From NCBI GenBank assembly GCA_947624995.1, contig CANQMS010000008.1:1-64000 (forward strand): DNA of 64,000 nucleotides. Reading direction: 5' to 3'. The first letter of the stretch is position 1. The number at the start of each line of letters is the position of its first letter. This document shows positions 27,677 to 36,760 of the stretch, piece by piece. The translations under genes were made by a program, and so were the position numbers. This DNA is from an uncultured Clostridia bacterium. Lineage in GTDB: Bacteria; Bacillota; Clostridia; Oscillospirales; CAG-272. The notes beneath the pieces were generated by a model, which had not been told where the DNA came from, did no database searches, and saw only the letters and a program-made list of their open reading frames with translations.

Positions 27677-28314
27677 TGGAAACGAAAAATCGCCGCTGCG
27701 TCGTCATCGGCGGCGCCCCGATAGGCGAGGCGGTCGAGATCGCCGCGTTTATCGCCCCCGGCGACTTCATCGTCGCCTGTGACGGCGGGCTGTATAACGC
27801 CGAGGCGCTCGGCGTCCGCCCAGACCTCATCGTCGGCGACTTCGACTCCCACCCCGTCCCGGAGACGGAGATCGAAACGATACGCCTCCCCTGCGAAAAG
27901 GACGACACCGACACCGTTTTCGCCGTGCGCGAAGCGGTAAGGCGCGGGTTTTCGGATTTTCTGCTGCTCGGCGTCACCGGCGGCAGGCTCGATCACACGC
28001 TCGGGAACGTCTATATCCTTTATTGGCTCGCAGAGCGCGGTCTTAGAGGGATTATCGTTGACGACAAGTCCGAGCTGCTCGTCGTCGGCTCCGAACCGGC
28101 GGAAATTGAGGACCGGTACGCGTTCTTTTCGCTTTTGAACCTGACCGGCAGGGCGGAGGGCGTCACCGTCACCGGCGCGAAATATCCGCTCTCGGACGCG
28201 GTCATCGACAGCAATTACCAGTACGGGATCAGCAACGAACCCCTCCCGGGCAAAACCGCCGCCGTCACCGTCCGCGCCGGGCGGCTGCTGCTCATAAAAA
28301 TACGCCACGAATGA
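27676..28314 (+). CDS. thiN: Thiamine pyrophosphokinase
   Basis: IVACDGGLYNAEALGVRPDLIVGDFDSHP; DTDTVFAVREAVRRG; TGGRLDHTLGN; ATG overlaps thiC stop. Confidence 0.95.
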   Translation: METKNRRCVVIGGAPIGEAVEIAAFIAPGDFIVACDGGLYNAEALGVRPDLIVGDFDSHPVPETEIETIRLPCEKDDTDTVFAVREAVRRGFSDFLLLGVTGGRLDHTLGNVYILYWLAERGLRGIIVDDKSELLVVGSEPAEIEDRYAFFSLLNLTGRAEGVTVTGAKYPLSDAVIDSNYQYGISNEPLPGKTAAVTVRAGRLLLIKIRHE

Positions 28315-28319
28315 AAAAT

Positions 28320-28372
28320 TGCGGGGAAAGCTTTACTGCGCGTCTGCGGCGCGATAAAGTCTTTTCCCCGCA
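28320..28372 (+). repeat. Imperfect hairpin repeat with inner GCGCGTCTGCGGCGCG, convergent operon end (copy F)
   Basis: TGCGGGGAAAgcttta...GCGCGTCtgcGGCGCG...taaagtcTTTTCCCCGCA; inner core shared with 59090-59144. Confidence 0.7.
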
Positions 28373-28389
28373 CAAAATTTTCCCGCGTT

Positions 28390-28986
28390 CTACGAATCTC
28401 CGCGCCGCCCTCGCCTTCCGAGATAAAGCCCGCACGCGATGCCGCAGACGCCGCCGACGATGTGCGCGAGCTGCGAGACGCTGTCGCGGACGAAGATCCC
28501 CTCGTATATCGCCTGCCCGAGGTAAATGACGGCAACGAGGATGAACGAGAGCGAGAGCTTCCCGTCCCGGACACCGTCGACAGCGGAGAGGAATATGCAG
28601 AGGAACACTATCCCGCTCGCACCGAGCAGCGCCGTGTCCGCCGAGACGGCGACATGCAAAAGCCCGCTCGCAAGCGCAGTCAATGCCATGGAGATGAGAA
28701 GATTTCGGCTCCCGTACCTCCGCTCAACGGCGGGACCGACTATCAGAAAGAGCGTCATATTGCCGAAAAAATGTGAAAAGTCCGCGTGCCCGAGCACATG
28801 GCAGAAAAGGCGCACGTAAAAAAGCGGATCCGACAGCGGCGAGCGGTAAACGCTGAATAAATATATGTTTGCTGCACCGCCCGTAAATGTGTCGGCGATG
28901 AGCACGAAAAGCGAGCAAAACGCGAACGTCAGAACGACGGGCGAGTCATATTCTATTTTTATTCTTCCGTGTGTCCCTTTTCCCAT
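28390..28986 (-). CDS. Rhomboid family intramembrane serine protease
   Basis: HADFSHFFGNMTLFLIVGPAVERRYG; LLGASGIVFL (GxSG). Confidence 0.9.
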   Translation of the reverse strand: MGKGTHGRIKIEYDSPVVLTFAFCSLFVLIADTFTGGAANIYLFSVYRSPLSDPLFYVRLFCHVLGHADFSHFFGNMTLFLIVGPAVERRYGSRNLLISMALTALASGLLHVAVSADTALLGASGIVFLCIFLSAVDGVRDGKLSLSFILVAVIYLGQAIYEGIFVRDSVSQLAHIVGGVCGIACGLYLGRRGRRGDS

Positions 28987-29053
28987 ACCGCGCCCGATTT
29001 TGACCTTGATTTTATGTTTCTTCTTGAGTATAATATAAAAGCTCCACGCAAAT

Positions 29054-30463
29054 ATGTCAAGGAAAATTATGATACTTAAAAAATATTTCGGCGACCGCGC
29101 ATTTTACAGGAGACTGCTTTCCGTCATGGCGCCGATACTCGTGCAGAACGTCATCACGAATTTCGTGAGCCTGCTCGACAACGTCATGGTCGGTCAGGTC
29201 GGCACAGAGCCGATGTCCGGCGTCGCCATCGTCAACCAGCTTCTCTTCGTCTTCAATCTCTGCATCTTCGGCGGGCTCGCCGGGGCGGGGATATTCACGG
29301 CGCAGTTCTACGGCAAGCGCGAGAACGACGGCATACGCCACACGTTCCGCATCAAGCTCTATATCGCGCTTATCTCGCTTTCGGTGTTCTCGGCGATTTT
29401 CATCTTTTTCGGCGGAAACCTGATCTCGCTGTTCCTGCACGAGGGCAAGGAAGATCTTGACCTCGCCGCCACGCTCGGCTACGGCATCTCGTATCTGCAC
29501 GTGATGCTCTTCGGAACGGTGCCGTTCGCGGTGACGCAGGTATATTCGAGCACACTGCGCGAGACGGGGGAGACGGTTTTGCCGATGAAGGCGGGGATCG
29601 CCGCCGTCTTCGTTAACCTAGCCCTGAACTATGTCCTCATCTTCGGCGTCGCGCCGCTCGGCATCCCCGCCCTCGGCGTCGTCGGCGCGGCTGCCGCGAC
29701 CGTTGCCGCACGCGTGACCGAGTGCCTGATCGTCATAGTCTGGACGCACAAAAACAGGGACAGAAACCCGTACATCGTCGGCGTTTACCGCTCGCCCTTC
29801 GTTCCCGCGAACCTTCTGCGGCAGGTCGCCGTCATCGGCGCGCCGCTGCTCTGCAACGAGCTTTTGTGGGCGTCCGGCATGACGGTGCTCAATCAGTGCT
29901 ACTCCGTGCGCGGGCTCGAGGTCGTTTCCGCGCTCAATATATCAACGACCGTAGCGGATCTCTTTTTCTGCGCGTTCTTCGCGATGGGAACGACTGTCTC
30001 TATCATCGTGGGTCAGCTCCTCGGCGCCGGGGAGACGGAGCGCGCCGTCGACGAGAACAGAAAGCTCATCGTCTTTGCGGTGCTCCTGAGCGCCGCGGTC
30101 GGCGCCGTCATGGCGGCGCTCGCGCCGTTCATACCGAAGATATACAATACGACGGACACGGTGCGCGAGCTCGCGTCACGCCTCCTGACCGTCTCCGCTG
30201 TGATGATGCCGCTGAACGCATTTGTCAATTCGAGCTATTTCACGCTGCGCTCCGGCGGAAAAACGGTGATCACCTTTATCTTTGACAGCGGGTTCGTCTG
30301 GGCGCTGTGCGTCCCCGTCGCGTTTTTGCTATCACGCTTCACGGAGCTTTACGTCGTATACATGTTCATCTGCGTCGAGGGGCTGAACATCATCAAGGCG
30401 GCGCTCGGATTTTACCTTGTGAAGAGCCGCCGCTGGGTGAACAACCTCGTCGAAGAAAAATAA
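29054..30463 (+). CDS. MATE family efflux transporter
   Basis: 12-TM; SLLDNVMVGQVGTEPMSGVAIVNQL; GALGVVGAAAATVAARVTE-type repeats. Confidence 0.93.
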   Translation: MSRKIMILKKYFGDRAFYRRLLSVMAPILVQNVITNFVSLLDNVMVGQVGTEPMSGVAIVNQLLFVFNLCIFGGLAGAGIFTAQFYGKRENDGIRHTFRIKLYIALISLSVFSAIFIFFGGNLISLFLHEGKEDLDLAATLGYGISYLHVMLFGTVPFAVTQVYSSTLRETGETVLPMKAGIAAVFVNLALNYVLIFGVAPLGIPALGVVGAAAATVAARVTECLIVIVWTHKNRDRNPYIVGVYRSPFVPANLLRQVAVIGAPLLCNELLWASGMTVLNQCYSVRGLEVVSALNISTTVADLFFCAFFAMGTTVSIIVGQLLGAGETERAVDENRKLIVFAVLLSAAVGAVMAALAPFIPKIYNTTDTVRELASRLLTVSAVMMPLNAFVNSSYFTLRSGGKTVITFIFDSGFVWALCVPVAFLLSRFTELYVVYMFICVEGLNIIKAALGFYLVKSRRWVNNLVEEK

Positions 30464-30495
30464 AAAACAAAGAATGACCGGGAGGACAGATACAT

Positions 30496-31485
30496 ATGCC
30501 GCTTTTTATCGTCAGGAACGACATAACCAAAATGGCAGTCGACGCGATAGTCAACGCCGCGAACAATTCTCTTCTCGGCGGGGGCGGCGTTGACGGCGCG
30601 ATACACCGCGCCGCGGGACCCGGTCTGCTCCGGGAATGCCGCACGCTTGGCGGATGTGAGACGGGGATGGCAAAGATAACGGGCGCATATTCGCTGCCGT
30701 GCAAGTACGTGATACACACAGTCGGACCCGTCTATACGGACGGGATGCACGGCGAGCCGCAGCTGCTCGCCTCATGCTACCGCGAGTCCCTCCGCCTCGC
30801 GAAGGAGGCGGGGTGCGAGTCGGTCGCATTTCCCCTGATCTCCTCGGGCGCATACGGTTACCCTAAGGAGGATGCGCTGCGGACGGCGACGGACATGATA
30901 GATGAATTCCTTAAAACCTGCGACATGACGGTCTATATCGTCATCTTTGACCGCGAGTCATACAGGGCGGCGGGAAAACGGTTCGCCGATATCGAAAGAT
31001 ACATCGACGATGTATATGCTGACGCGCACGCCGACCTGAGAAGGGAGAGCATCGCTTTTCAGATGCCCGTTTACACGGGCGCCCCCGCCGCGCCCCTTCG
31101 CACCGCGAAAAAGCCGCGCTCGCTCGATGAGGCGGTCGCGCGCCTTGACGAGAGCTTTTCCGAGATGCTGCTGCGGAAGATAGACGAATCCGGCATGACG
31201 GACGCGGAGTGTTACAAAAAGGCGAACATCGACCGCAAGCTGTTCTCCAAGATCCGCAGCGACAGGCTCTATAAGCCGTCAAAGCCGACCGCCATCGCGT
31301 TCGCGGTCGCGCTCGAGATGCCGCTCCCGGAAACGCAGCGCCTCTTGAGGACGGCGGGCTTCACCCTCTCCCACAGCAGCAAATTCGACATCATAATCGA
31401 ATACTTCATCGAGCGCGGGAACTACAATATTTACGAGATAAACGAGGCGCTCTTCGCCTTTGACCAGAGTCTTCTCGGCGCGTGA
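30496..31485 (+). CDS. Macro domain protein with C-terminal HTH-like extension
   Basis: [48 protein letters not shown]-terminal [50 protein letters not shown]. Confidence 0.92.
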   Translation: MPLFIVRNDITKMAVDAIVNAANNSLLGGGGVDGAIHRAAGPGLLRECRTLGGCETGMAKITGAYSLPCKYVIHTVGPVYTDGMHGEPQLLASCYRESLRLAKEAGCESVAFPLISSGAYGYPKEDALRTATDMIDEFLKTCDMTVYIVIFDRESYRAAGKRFADIERYIDDVYADAHADLRRESIAFQMPVYTGAPAAPLRTAKKPRSLDEAVARLDESFSEMLLRKIDESGMTDAECYKKANIDRKLFSKIRSDRLYKPSKPTAIAFAVALEMPLPETQRLLRTAGFTLSHSSKFDIIIEYFIERGNYNIYEINEALFAFDQSLLGA

Positions 31486-31593
31486 AAATGTCGCCCGGCG
31501 GGCGACCTATCACTTCCGAAAAAGAGTTATACTGTGACCGCAGGACAGAAAAAGACCTGCGGTCAATAATTTTTATTCGGGAGGAAAAAAGAA

Positions 31594-32250
31594 ATGAAAA
31601 AGGGTCTTACCGAGATCGTATTTATTCTTGACAGGAGCGGCTCAATGAGCGGGCTCGAGACCGACACGATAGGCGGCTTCAACTCGATGATAGAGAAACA
31701 GAAGCGGGAGCCGGGCGAGGCGCTCGTCTCGACCGTGCTCTTCGACGGGGAGACGGAGGTGCTGCACGACAGAGTCGACGTCCGCCGGGTCGAGCCGCTG
31801 ACGGACCGAGACTACACGGTGCGCGGCTGCACGGCGCTGCTCGACGCCGTAGGCGGCGCGATACACCACATCGGCAACGTCCACAAATACGCACGTGAGG
31901 AGGACGTCCCGGAGCACACGGTCTTCATCATCACGACGGACGGGATGGAGAACGCGAGCAGAAAATATACCCTCGGTCGCGTCCGCGAAATGATAGAGCG
32001 GCAGAAATCAAAGTACGGCTGGGAATTCCTCTTCCTCGGCGCGAACATTGACGCCGTCTCGACCGCAAGGAGCTTCGGCATCGGGAGGGACCGCGCGGCG
32101 CAGTATATTTCGGACAAGGAGGGCACGCGCCTGAACTACGAGGTCATGAGCGAAGCCATCGCGGCGGTCAGATGCAGCGCGCCGCTCACCGACTCGTGGA
32201 AATCGCGGATAGAGGACGACCGCAAAAAGCGCGGCGGGGACAGGCGCTGA
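31594..32250 (+). CDS. VWA domain-containing protein
   Basis: IVFILDRSGSMSGLETDTIGGFNSMI; MIDAS DxSxS; TTDGMENAS. Confidence 0.93.
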   Translation: MKKGLTEIVFILDRSGSMSGLETDTIGGFNSMIEKQKREPGEALVSTVLFDGETEVLHDRVDVRRVEPLTDRDYTVRGCTALLDAVGGAIHHIGNVHKYAREEDVPEHTVFIITTDGMENASRKYTLGRVREMIERQKSKYGWEFLFLGANIDAVSTARSFGIGRDRAAQYISDKEGTRLNYEVMSEAIAAVRCSAPLTDSWKSRIEDDRKKRGGDRR

Positions 32251-32287
32251 CACAAGCCCCCGTCTTGCGGGGGCGCAAAATTCGCAC

Positions 32288-32316
32288 TTGATATTTGACG
32301 GGCGCGGTGCTATAAT
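32288..32316 (+). promoter_or_regulatory. Promoter of a putatively leaderless mRNA
   Basis: TTGATA-N17-TATAAT, then only 6 nt (accgtt) before ATG 32323. Confidence 0.7.
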
Positions 32317-32322
32317 ACCGTT

Positions 32323-33063
32323 ATGAAAAAAACAGGGTATATCTATATCGCGCTCGGCGCGGTATTCGCCGCCTCCGCGTGCGCGTCGTCGCTCACGTCG
32401 AAGACGCATTCCGGCGTCATCGTTACATACGTGCTCGCCGCCGTCTTCATCCTTGCAGGCGCGTGCTCGGGTAGGCTTGCCCCGCATCTGCCCCGGTGGG
32501 CGCCGCGCGCGTTTGCCGCTGCCACCGTCATCGGTATATCGGCGCTCGCGGCGCTCGTCATTTACGGCAACATCGACACCGCGTCATATGATGAGGACGC
32601 CGTCATCGTCCTCGGCTGCGGTCTGCGCGGCGAGGACGTCGGCGCGCAGCTCAAACGCCGCCTTGACGCCGCCTTGCGGTACCACGCCGAAAACCCCGGC
32701 GCCGTCATCGTTCTCAGCGGCGGGCAGGGGGAGGACGAGGCGGTCGCCGAAAGCCGGGCGATGAAAAAATACCTGCTCTCAAAGGGCGTGCCCGAGGACA
32801 TAATGGTCGAAGAACCGTCCTCGACGAGCACGCGCGAAAACTGCACCTACTCAAAAGAGCTGCTCGACGACCGGCTCGGCGCCGGGTGGCGCGCAGCCAT
32901 CGTCACGAGCGATTATCACGTCGCGCGCGCCGAGCTGCACGCGCGCGCCGCGGGCATCGCCGCCGCTCATGTACACGGCACATCGCCGATTTATCTCTTG
33001 ATCCCGAACGCGGTTCGCGAATGCCTCGGCATCATACGGCAGTTCGTCTTCGGCTGGATCTGA
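32323..33063 (+). CDS. YdcF/SanA-like (DUF218) membrane protein
   Basis: DAVIVLGCGLRGEDVGAQLKRRLDAALRYHAENPGAVIVLSGGQGEDEAVAESRAMKKYLLSKGVPEDIMVEEPSSTSTRENC. Confidence 0.93.
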   Translation: MKKTGYIYIALGAVFAASACASSLTSKTHSGVIVTYVLAAVFILAGACSGRLAPHLPRWAPRAFAAATVIGISALAALVIYGNIDTASYDEDAVIVLGCGLRGEDVGAQLKRRLDAALRYHAENPGAVIVLSGGQGEDEAVAESRAMKKYLLSKGVPEDIMVEEPSSTSTRENCTYSKELLDDRLGAGWRAAIVTSDYHVARAELHARAAGIAAAHVHGTSPIYLLIPNAVRECLGIIRQFVFGWI

Positions 33064-33088
33064 CGCAGCTTTAATTTAATATTGTAAA

Positions 33089-33132
33089 TAAGATGTTTCT
33101 TGATAACCATCTTAAATAAAAAACAAGGAAGG
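33089..33132 (+). promoter_or_regulatory. preQ1-I type riboswitch
   Basis: P1 TAAGATG/CATCTTA; L1 TTT-CTTG-ATAAC; A-rich tail AATAAAAAA-CAAG; CTTG/CAAG pseudoknot; SD GGAAGG overlaps the P2 3' strand. Confidence 0.87.
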
Positions 33133-33141
33133 TACAAATCC

Positions 33142-33882
33142 ATGTCCCGAATCAAACGGGAGATGCGGGAGTTCGGGCTTCTTCTGCGCTCGACCCCGTC
33201 TCTTCTGACCTCGCTTTTCGTCATCTCTCTCATCGCGATGAATCTGCTCGCGAACAAGAGCGTCACCCTGCCATTTGACTGGCTCGCCCTCGACTGCGGC
33301 ATCATCGTTTCGTGGGTCGCGTTTCTGTCGATGGACATACTCACAAAGCACTTCGGTCCGAAGGCAGCGACGGAGATATCGCTGCTCGCCGCCGCCGTCA
33401 ACCTTGCGGTCGCGCTCTTTTTCTTCCTCGCGAGCCTGATCCCGGGCGTGTGGGGCGAATCGTATGTCGAGGGCTCGGAAGCCGTCATCAATACGGCGCT
33501 CGACCGCACCTTCGGCGGCACATGGTACGTGCTGCTCGGCAGCACGACGGCGTTCATCGTTTCCGCCGTCATCAACAACACTCTGAACTACGCGGTCGGA
33601 AAGCTCTTTCGCAAGGACGGCTTTCTCGCATATGCGTGCAGAACATATATCTCGACCGCCGTCGGTCAGTTCGCGGACAACATCGTCTTCGCGCTGATAG
33701 TCAGCCACGTCTTCTTCGGCTGGACGCTGACCCAGTGCGTGACGTGCGCCGCCACGGGCATGGTCGCCGAGCTTCTTTGTGAGGTCGCCTTCTCTCGCCT
33801 CGGGTACGTGACGTGCAAAAGATGGCGCGAGGCGGACGTCGGCAGAGAATACTTCGAATACATACGAAAGAGACAGGAATGA
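33142..33882 (+). CDS. VUT family protein (YhhQ-like queuosine precursor transporter)
   Basis: Multi-TM; SWVAFLSMDILTKHFGPKAATEISLLAA; NTLNYAVGKLF; RTYISTAVGQFADNIVFALI. Confidence 0.92.
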   Translation: MSRIKREMREFGLLLRSTPSLLTSLFVISLIAMNLLANKSVTLPFDWLALDCGIIVSWVAFLSMDILTKHFGPKAATEISLLAAAVNLAVALFFFLASLIPGVWGESYVEGSEAVINTALDRTFGGTWYVLLGSTTAFIVSAVINNTLNYAVGKLFRKDGFLAYACRTYISTAVGQFADNIVFALIVSHVFFGWTLTQCVTCAATGMVAELLCEVAFSRLGYVTCKRWREADVGREYFEYIRKRQE

Positions 33883-34526
33883 AGATTCTTATAACCGGCG
33901 CGAGCGGCGGGATCGGCGCCGCCATTGCGGAAAAATTTCTGAGCGAGGGGCACGCCGTCATCGGCATCGACGTTTGCGCAGGCACCGTTTCAAGTCCCGC
34001 ATACACGCACTACGCCGCCGATATTTATTCGGACGCCCTGCCCAACATCGACGGCGTCGACATCCTCATCAATAACGCCGGGGTGCAAAATTCCGGGCGC
34101 GACATCGACGTCAACCTGAAGGGGACGATCCGCGTCACGGAAAAATACGGCATACACGCCGGGATAAAGAGCATCCTCTTCATCGCGTCCGCGAGCGCCT
34201 CGACCGGCGCCGAGTTCCCCGAGTATGCGGCGAGCAAGGGCGGCGTTGTCGCCTATATGAAAAATACGGCGCTGCGTGTCGCCGAATACGGCGCGACGGC
34301 GAACAGCCTCTCCCCCGGCGGCGTCCGCACGAGCCTGAATGACCGCGTCATGCGTGACCCCGCGCTGTGGGAGCGCATCATGGCGGAAACGCTCCTGCCG
34401 AAGTGGGCGGAGCCGTGCGAGATAGCCGACTGGGCATATTTTCTCACCGTCACAAACAGATCCATGACGGCGCAGGACCTGCTCGTCGACAACGGCGAGG
34501 CGGCAAAATCGAATTTCGTGTGGTGA
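33879..34526 (+). CDS. SDR family oxidoreductase
   Basis: MKILITGASGGIGAAIAEKFL; INNAG; YAASKGGVVAYMKNTALRVAEYGATANSLSPG. Confidence 0.93.
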   Translation: MKILITGASGGIGAAIAEKFLSEGHAVIGIDVCAGTVSSPAYTHYAADIYSDALPNIDGVDILINNAGVQNSGRDIDVNLKGTIRVTEKYGIHAGIKSILFIASASASTGAEFPEYAASKGGVVAYMKNTALRVAEYGATANSLSPGGVRTSLNDRVMRDPALWERIMAETLLPKWAEPCEIADWAYFLTVTNRSMTAQDLLVDNGEAAKSNFVW

Positions 34527-34531
34527 CCGAT

Positions 34532-34819
34532 ATGATCGACATCGACCGCGTAAAGCGAAACGAAAACTATCTGAAAAGCGCCGCCTCCGCCGTAACCGCG
34601 CTCGAGACCGCGCTCGAAGGGTACAGGGCAGCGCTCCCGGAGATCGAGGCGCTGCGCGCGTATTACGAAACGGACTGGCACACCGACGCCGCAGACGACG
34701 CGGCGGGTCTTTTCCCGCCCGACCTTGAGCGCGGCGTCCTCTCCGAGGACTCCGTATTCGATCTTCTCGCCTCCGTCGCCGCCGTAAAAGAAACGGTTTC
34801 TGAGCTTTTTCACGACTGA
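34532..34819 (+). CDS. DUF4298-like protein
   Basis: IDRVKRNENYLKSAASAVTALETALEGYRAALPEIEALRAYYETDWHTDAADDAAGLFPPDLERGVLSEDSVFDLL. Confidence 0.8.
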   Translation: MIDIDRVKRNENYLKSAASAVTALETALEGYRAALPEIEALRAYYETDWHTDAADDAAGLFPPDLERGVLSEDSVFDLLASVAAVKETVSELFHD

Positions 34820-34823
34820 AAAG

Positions 34824-34852
34824 ACGCCCGCCTCCCCCGGCGGGCGTTTTTG
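34824..34852 (+). terminator. Rho-independent terminator
   Basis: ACGCCCGCC-tccccc-GGCGGGCGT TTTTGG. Confidence 0.9.
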
Positions 34853-34906
34853 GCGCTTAAAATAAAGAAAACAGAGGAAAAAAATCGCCGGGTGCGCAAA
34901 AACTTA

Positions 34907-34935
34907 TTGACAACGGGCGCGCCTTATGCCATAAT
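34907..34935 (+). promoter_or_regulatory. Promoter of ABC exporter pair
   Basis: TTGACA-N17-CATAAT. Confidence 0.75.
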
Positions 34936-34978
34936 GAAAGCTCGGCGTCCGTATTACGGGAAAGGCGGAAAACGATAA

Positions 34979-36760
34979 ATGATATTCGGTAAATACATAA
35001 ACAAATACTACATAAAATACGCCCCTTGGCTCATCCTCGGGCTGCTTTCGCTCGCGCTCGTGGACTATATGCAGATGGTAGTCCCTAACCTCTACCAGCT
35101 CGTCGTCAACGGCATCAATGACGGGGCGGTGACTGTCGACGGCGTCCGATACGTCTTCGACATGGATTTTCTGCTCGACCGCATCTGCATGCCGATGCTC
35201 GGTGTCATCATATCCATGGTGTTCGGGCGGTTTTTATGGCGTATCTGCTTTTTCGGCGCGGCGATCAAGGTCGAGGCGGATATCCGCAACAGGATGTTCG
35301 ACCACTGCCGCCGCCTCTCGCACGAGTTCTATCAGGTCAACAAGGTCGGCGATCTTATGAGCCTGTTCACAAACGATCTTGACACGGTCCAGGACTGCTA
35401 CGGCAACGGTCTTTTGATGCTGTTTGACGCGGTGATGCTCGGCGTCCTCGCCGTGTGGCACATGTGGGAGATGAGTCACCTCATGACCGTGCTCTCCCTC
35501 ATACCGATGGCGCTTCTGCTCGGCGCGTCCACCGTCGTCGGCAAATATATGGAGAAAAAGTGGGCGATACGTCAGGAGGCGTTCTCGAAGCTCTCCGACT
35601 TTTCGCAGGAGAGCTTTTCCGGCATTGCCGTGATAAAGGCGTTCGTCAAGGAGGCAAAGGAGCTTTGGGCGTTCCGCAGCCTCAACACCGAAAACGAACG
35701 CGCCAATGTCGACTTCACGCGCTCCTCCGTGCTGCTGCGCATACTTGTGACGCTGTTCGTCCAGTCCGTCATCTGCGTCATCCTCGGCTACGGCGGCTAT
35801 CTTGTCTACCTCGGCACGTTCAACGCAGGACAGCTCGTCGAATATATCGGCTATTTCAACGCGATAGTCTGGCCCATCATGGCGGTCTCCGAGCTCATCG
35901 ACATGACGAGCCGCGGCAAGGCGTCCCTCGACCGCATCAGCGGTCTGCTCGACGAGGTTCAGACCGTCGTCGACCGCCCCGGCGTCGGCGCGCTCCGCGA
36001 CGTCCGCGGCGATATCGAATTCCGCCACCTCACCTTCCGCTACCCGGACGGTGAATTTGACGTTCTATCCGACGTTTCGTTCCGCATAAACGCGGGTGAG
36101 AGCGTCGGTCTCGTCGGCAAGACGGGCTCCGGCAAGACAACGATCGTTGACCTCATCCTCCGCACCTACAACGTCCCGGACGGGACCGTCTTCATCGACG
36201 GGCACGACGTCAACGACGTCTCTATCAGCGACGTCCGCGCCGCCGCCGCATACGTTCCGCAGGACAATTTCCTCTTCTCGGACACGATAGCGCGCAACAT
36301 TTCATTCGCCGTCGACGGTGCCGACGAGGACGAGATCGAATATGCCGCCGTCCTCTCCGACGTCGACTCAAACATCCGCGAATTCTCCGAGGGGTACGGC
36401 ACCGTGCTCGGCGAGCGCGGCGTCACCGTTTCGGGCGGGCAGAAACAGCGCATCTCGATAGCGCGCGCGCTGATGAAGAACGCGCCCATCCTCATCCTTG
36501 ACGACTCCGTTTCCGCCGTCGACACAAAGACGGAGAAAACGATACTCGAAAACCTGAAAAAGACGCGCGCCGGGCGGACCACAATCCTCATCGCGCACCG
36601 AATTTCAACGATCGAGCACATGGACAAGATCATATACATCGACGACGGCAGGGTCGTCGACGTCGGCACGCACGAGGAGCTGTGCCGCCGCTGCCCGGAC
36701 TACAACCACACGGTCGAGCTGCAGCGGCTCGAGGAGGAAGGAGGCGAGCAAAATGCGTGA
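34979..36760 (+). CDS. ABC transporter ATP-binding protein/permease (heterodimeric exporter half)
   Basis: GLVGKTGSGKTTIVDLILRTYN; TVSGGQKQRISIARALMKNAPILILDDSVSAVD. Confidence 0.95.
   Translation: MIFGKYINKYYIKYAPWLILGLLSLALVDYMQMVVPNLYQLVVNGINDGAVTVDGVRYVFDMDFLLDRICMPMLGVIISMVFGRFLWRICFFGAAIKVEADIRNRMFDHCRRLSHEFYQVNKVGDLMSLFTNDLDTVQDCYGNGLLMLFDAVMLGVLAVWHMWEMSHLMTVLSLIPMALLLGASTVVGKYMEKKWAIRQEAFSKLSDFSQESFSGIAVIKAFVKEAKELWAFRSLNTENERANVDFTRSSVLLRILVTLFVQSVICVILGYGGYLVYLGTFNAGQLVEYIGYFNAIVWPIMAVSELIDMTSRGKASLDRISGLLDEVQTVVDRPGVGALRDVRGDIEFRHLTFRYPDGEFDVLSDVSFRINAGESVGLVGKTGSGKTTIVDLILRTYNVPDGTVFIDGHDVNDVSISDVRAAAAYVPQDNFLFSDTIARNISFAVDGADEDEIEYAAVLSDVDSNIREFSEGYGTVLGERGVTVSGGQKQRISIARALMKNAPILILDDSVSAVDTKTEKTILENLKKTRAGRTTILIAHRISTIEHMDKIIYIDDGRVVDVGTHEELCRRCPDYNHTVELQRLEEEGGEQNA

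Noticed and set aside
35234-36028. 264-aa minus-strand ORF over the ABC exporter
   Set aside because: Antisense shadow; His/Asp/Arg-rich, no motif.
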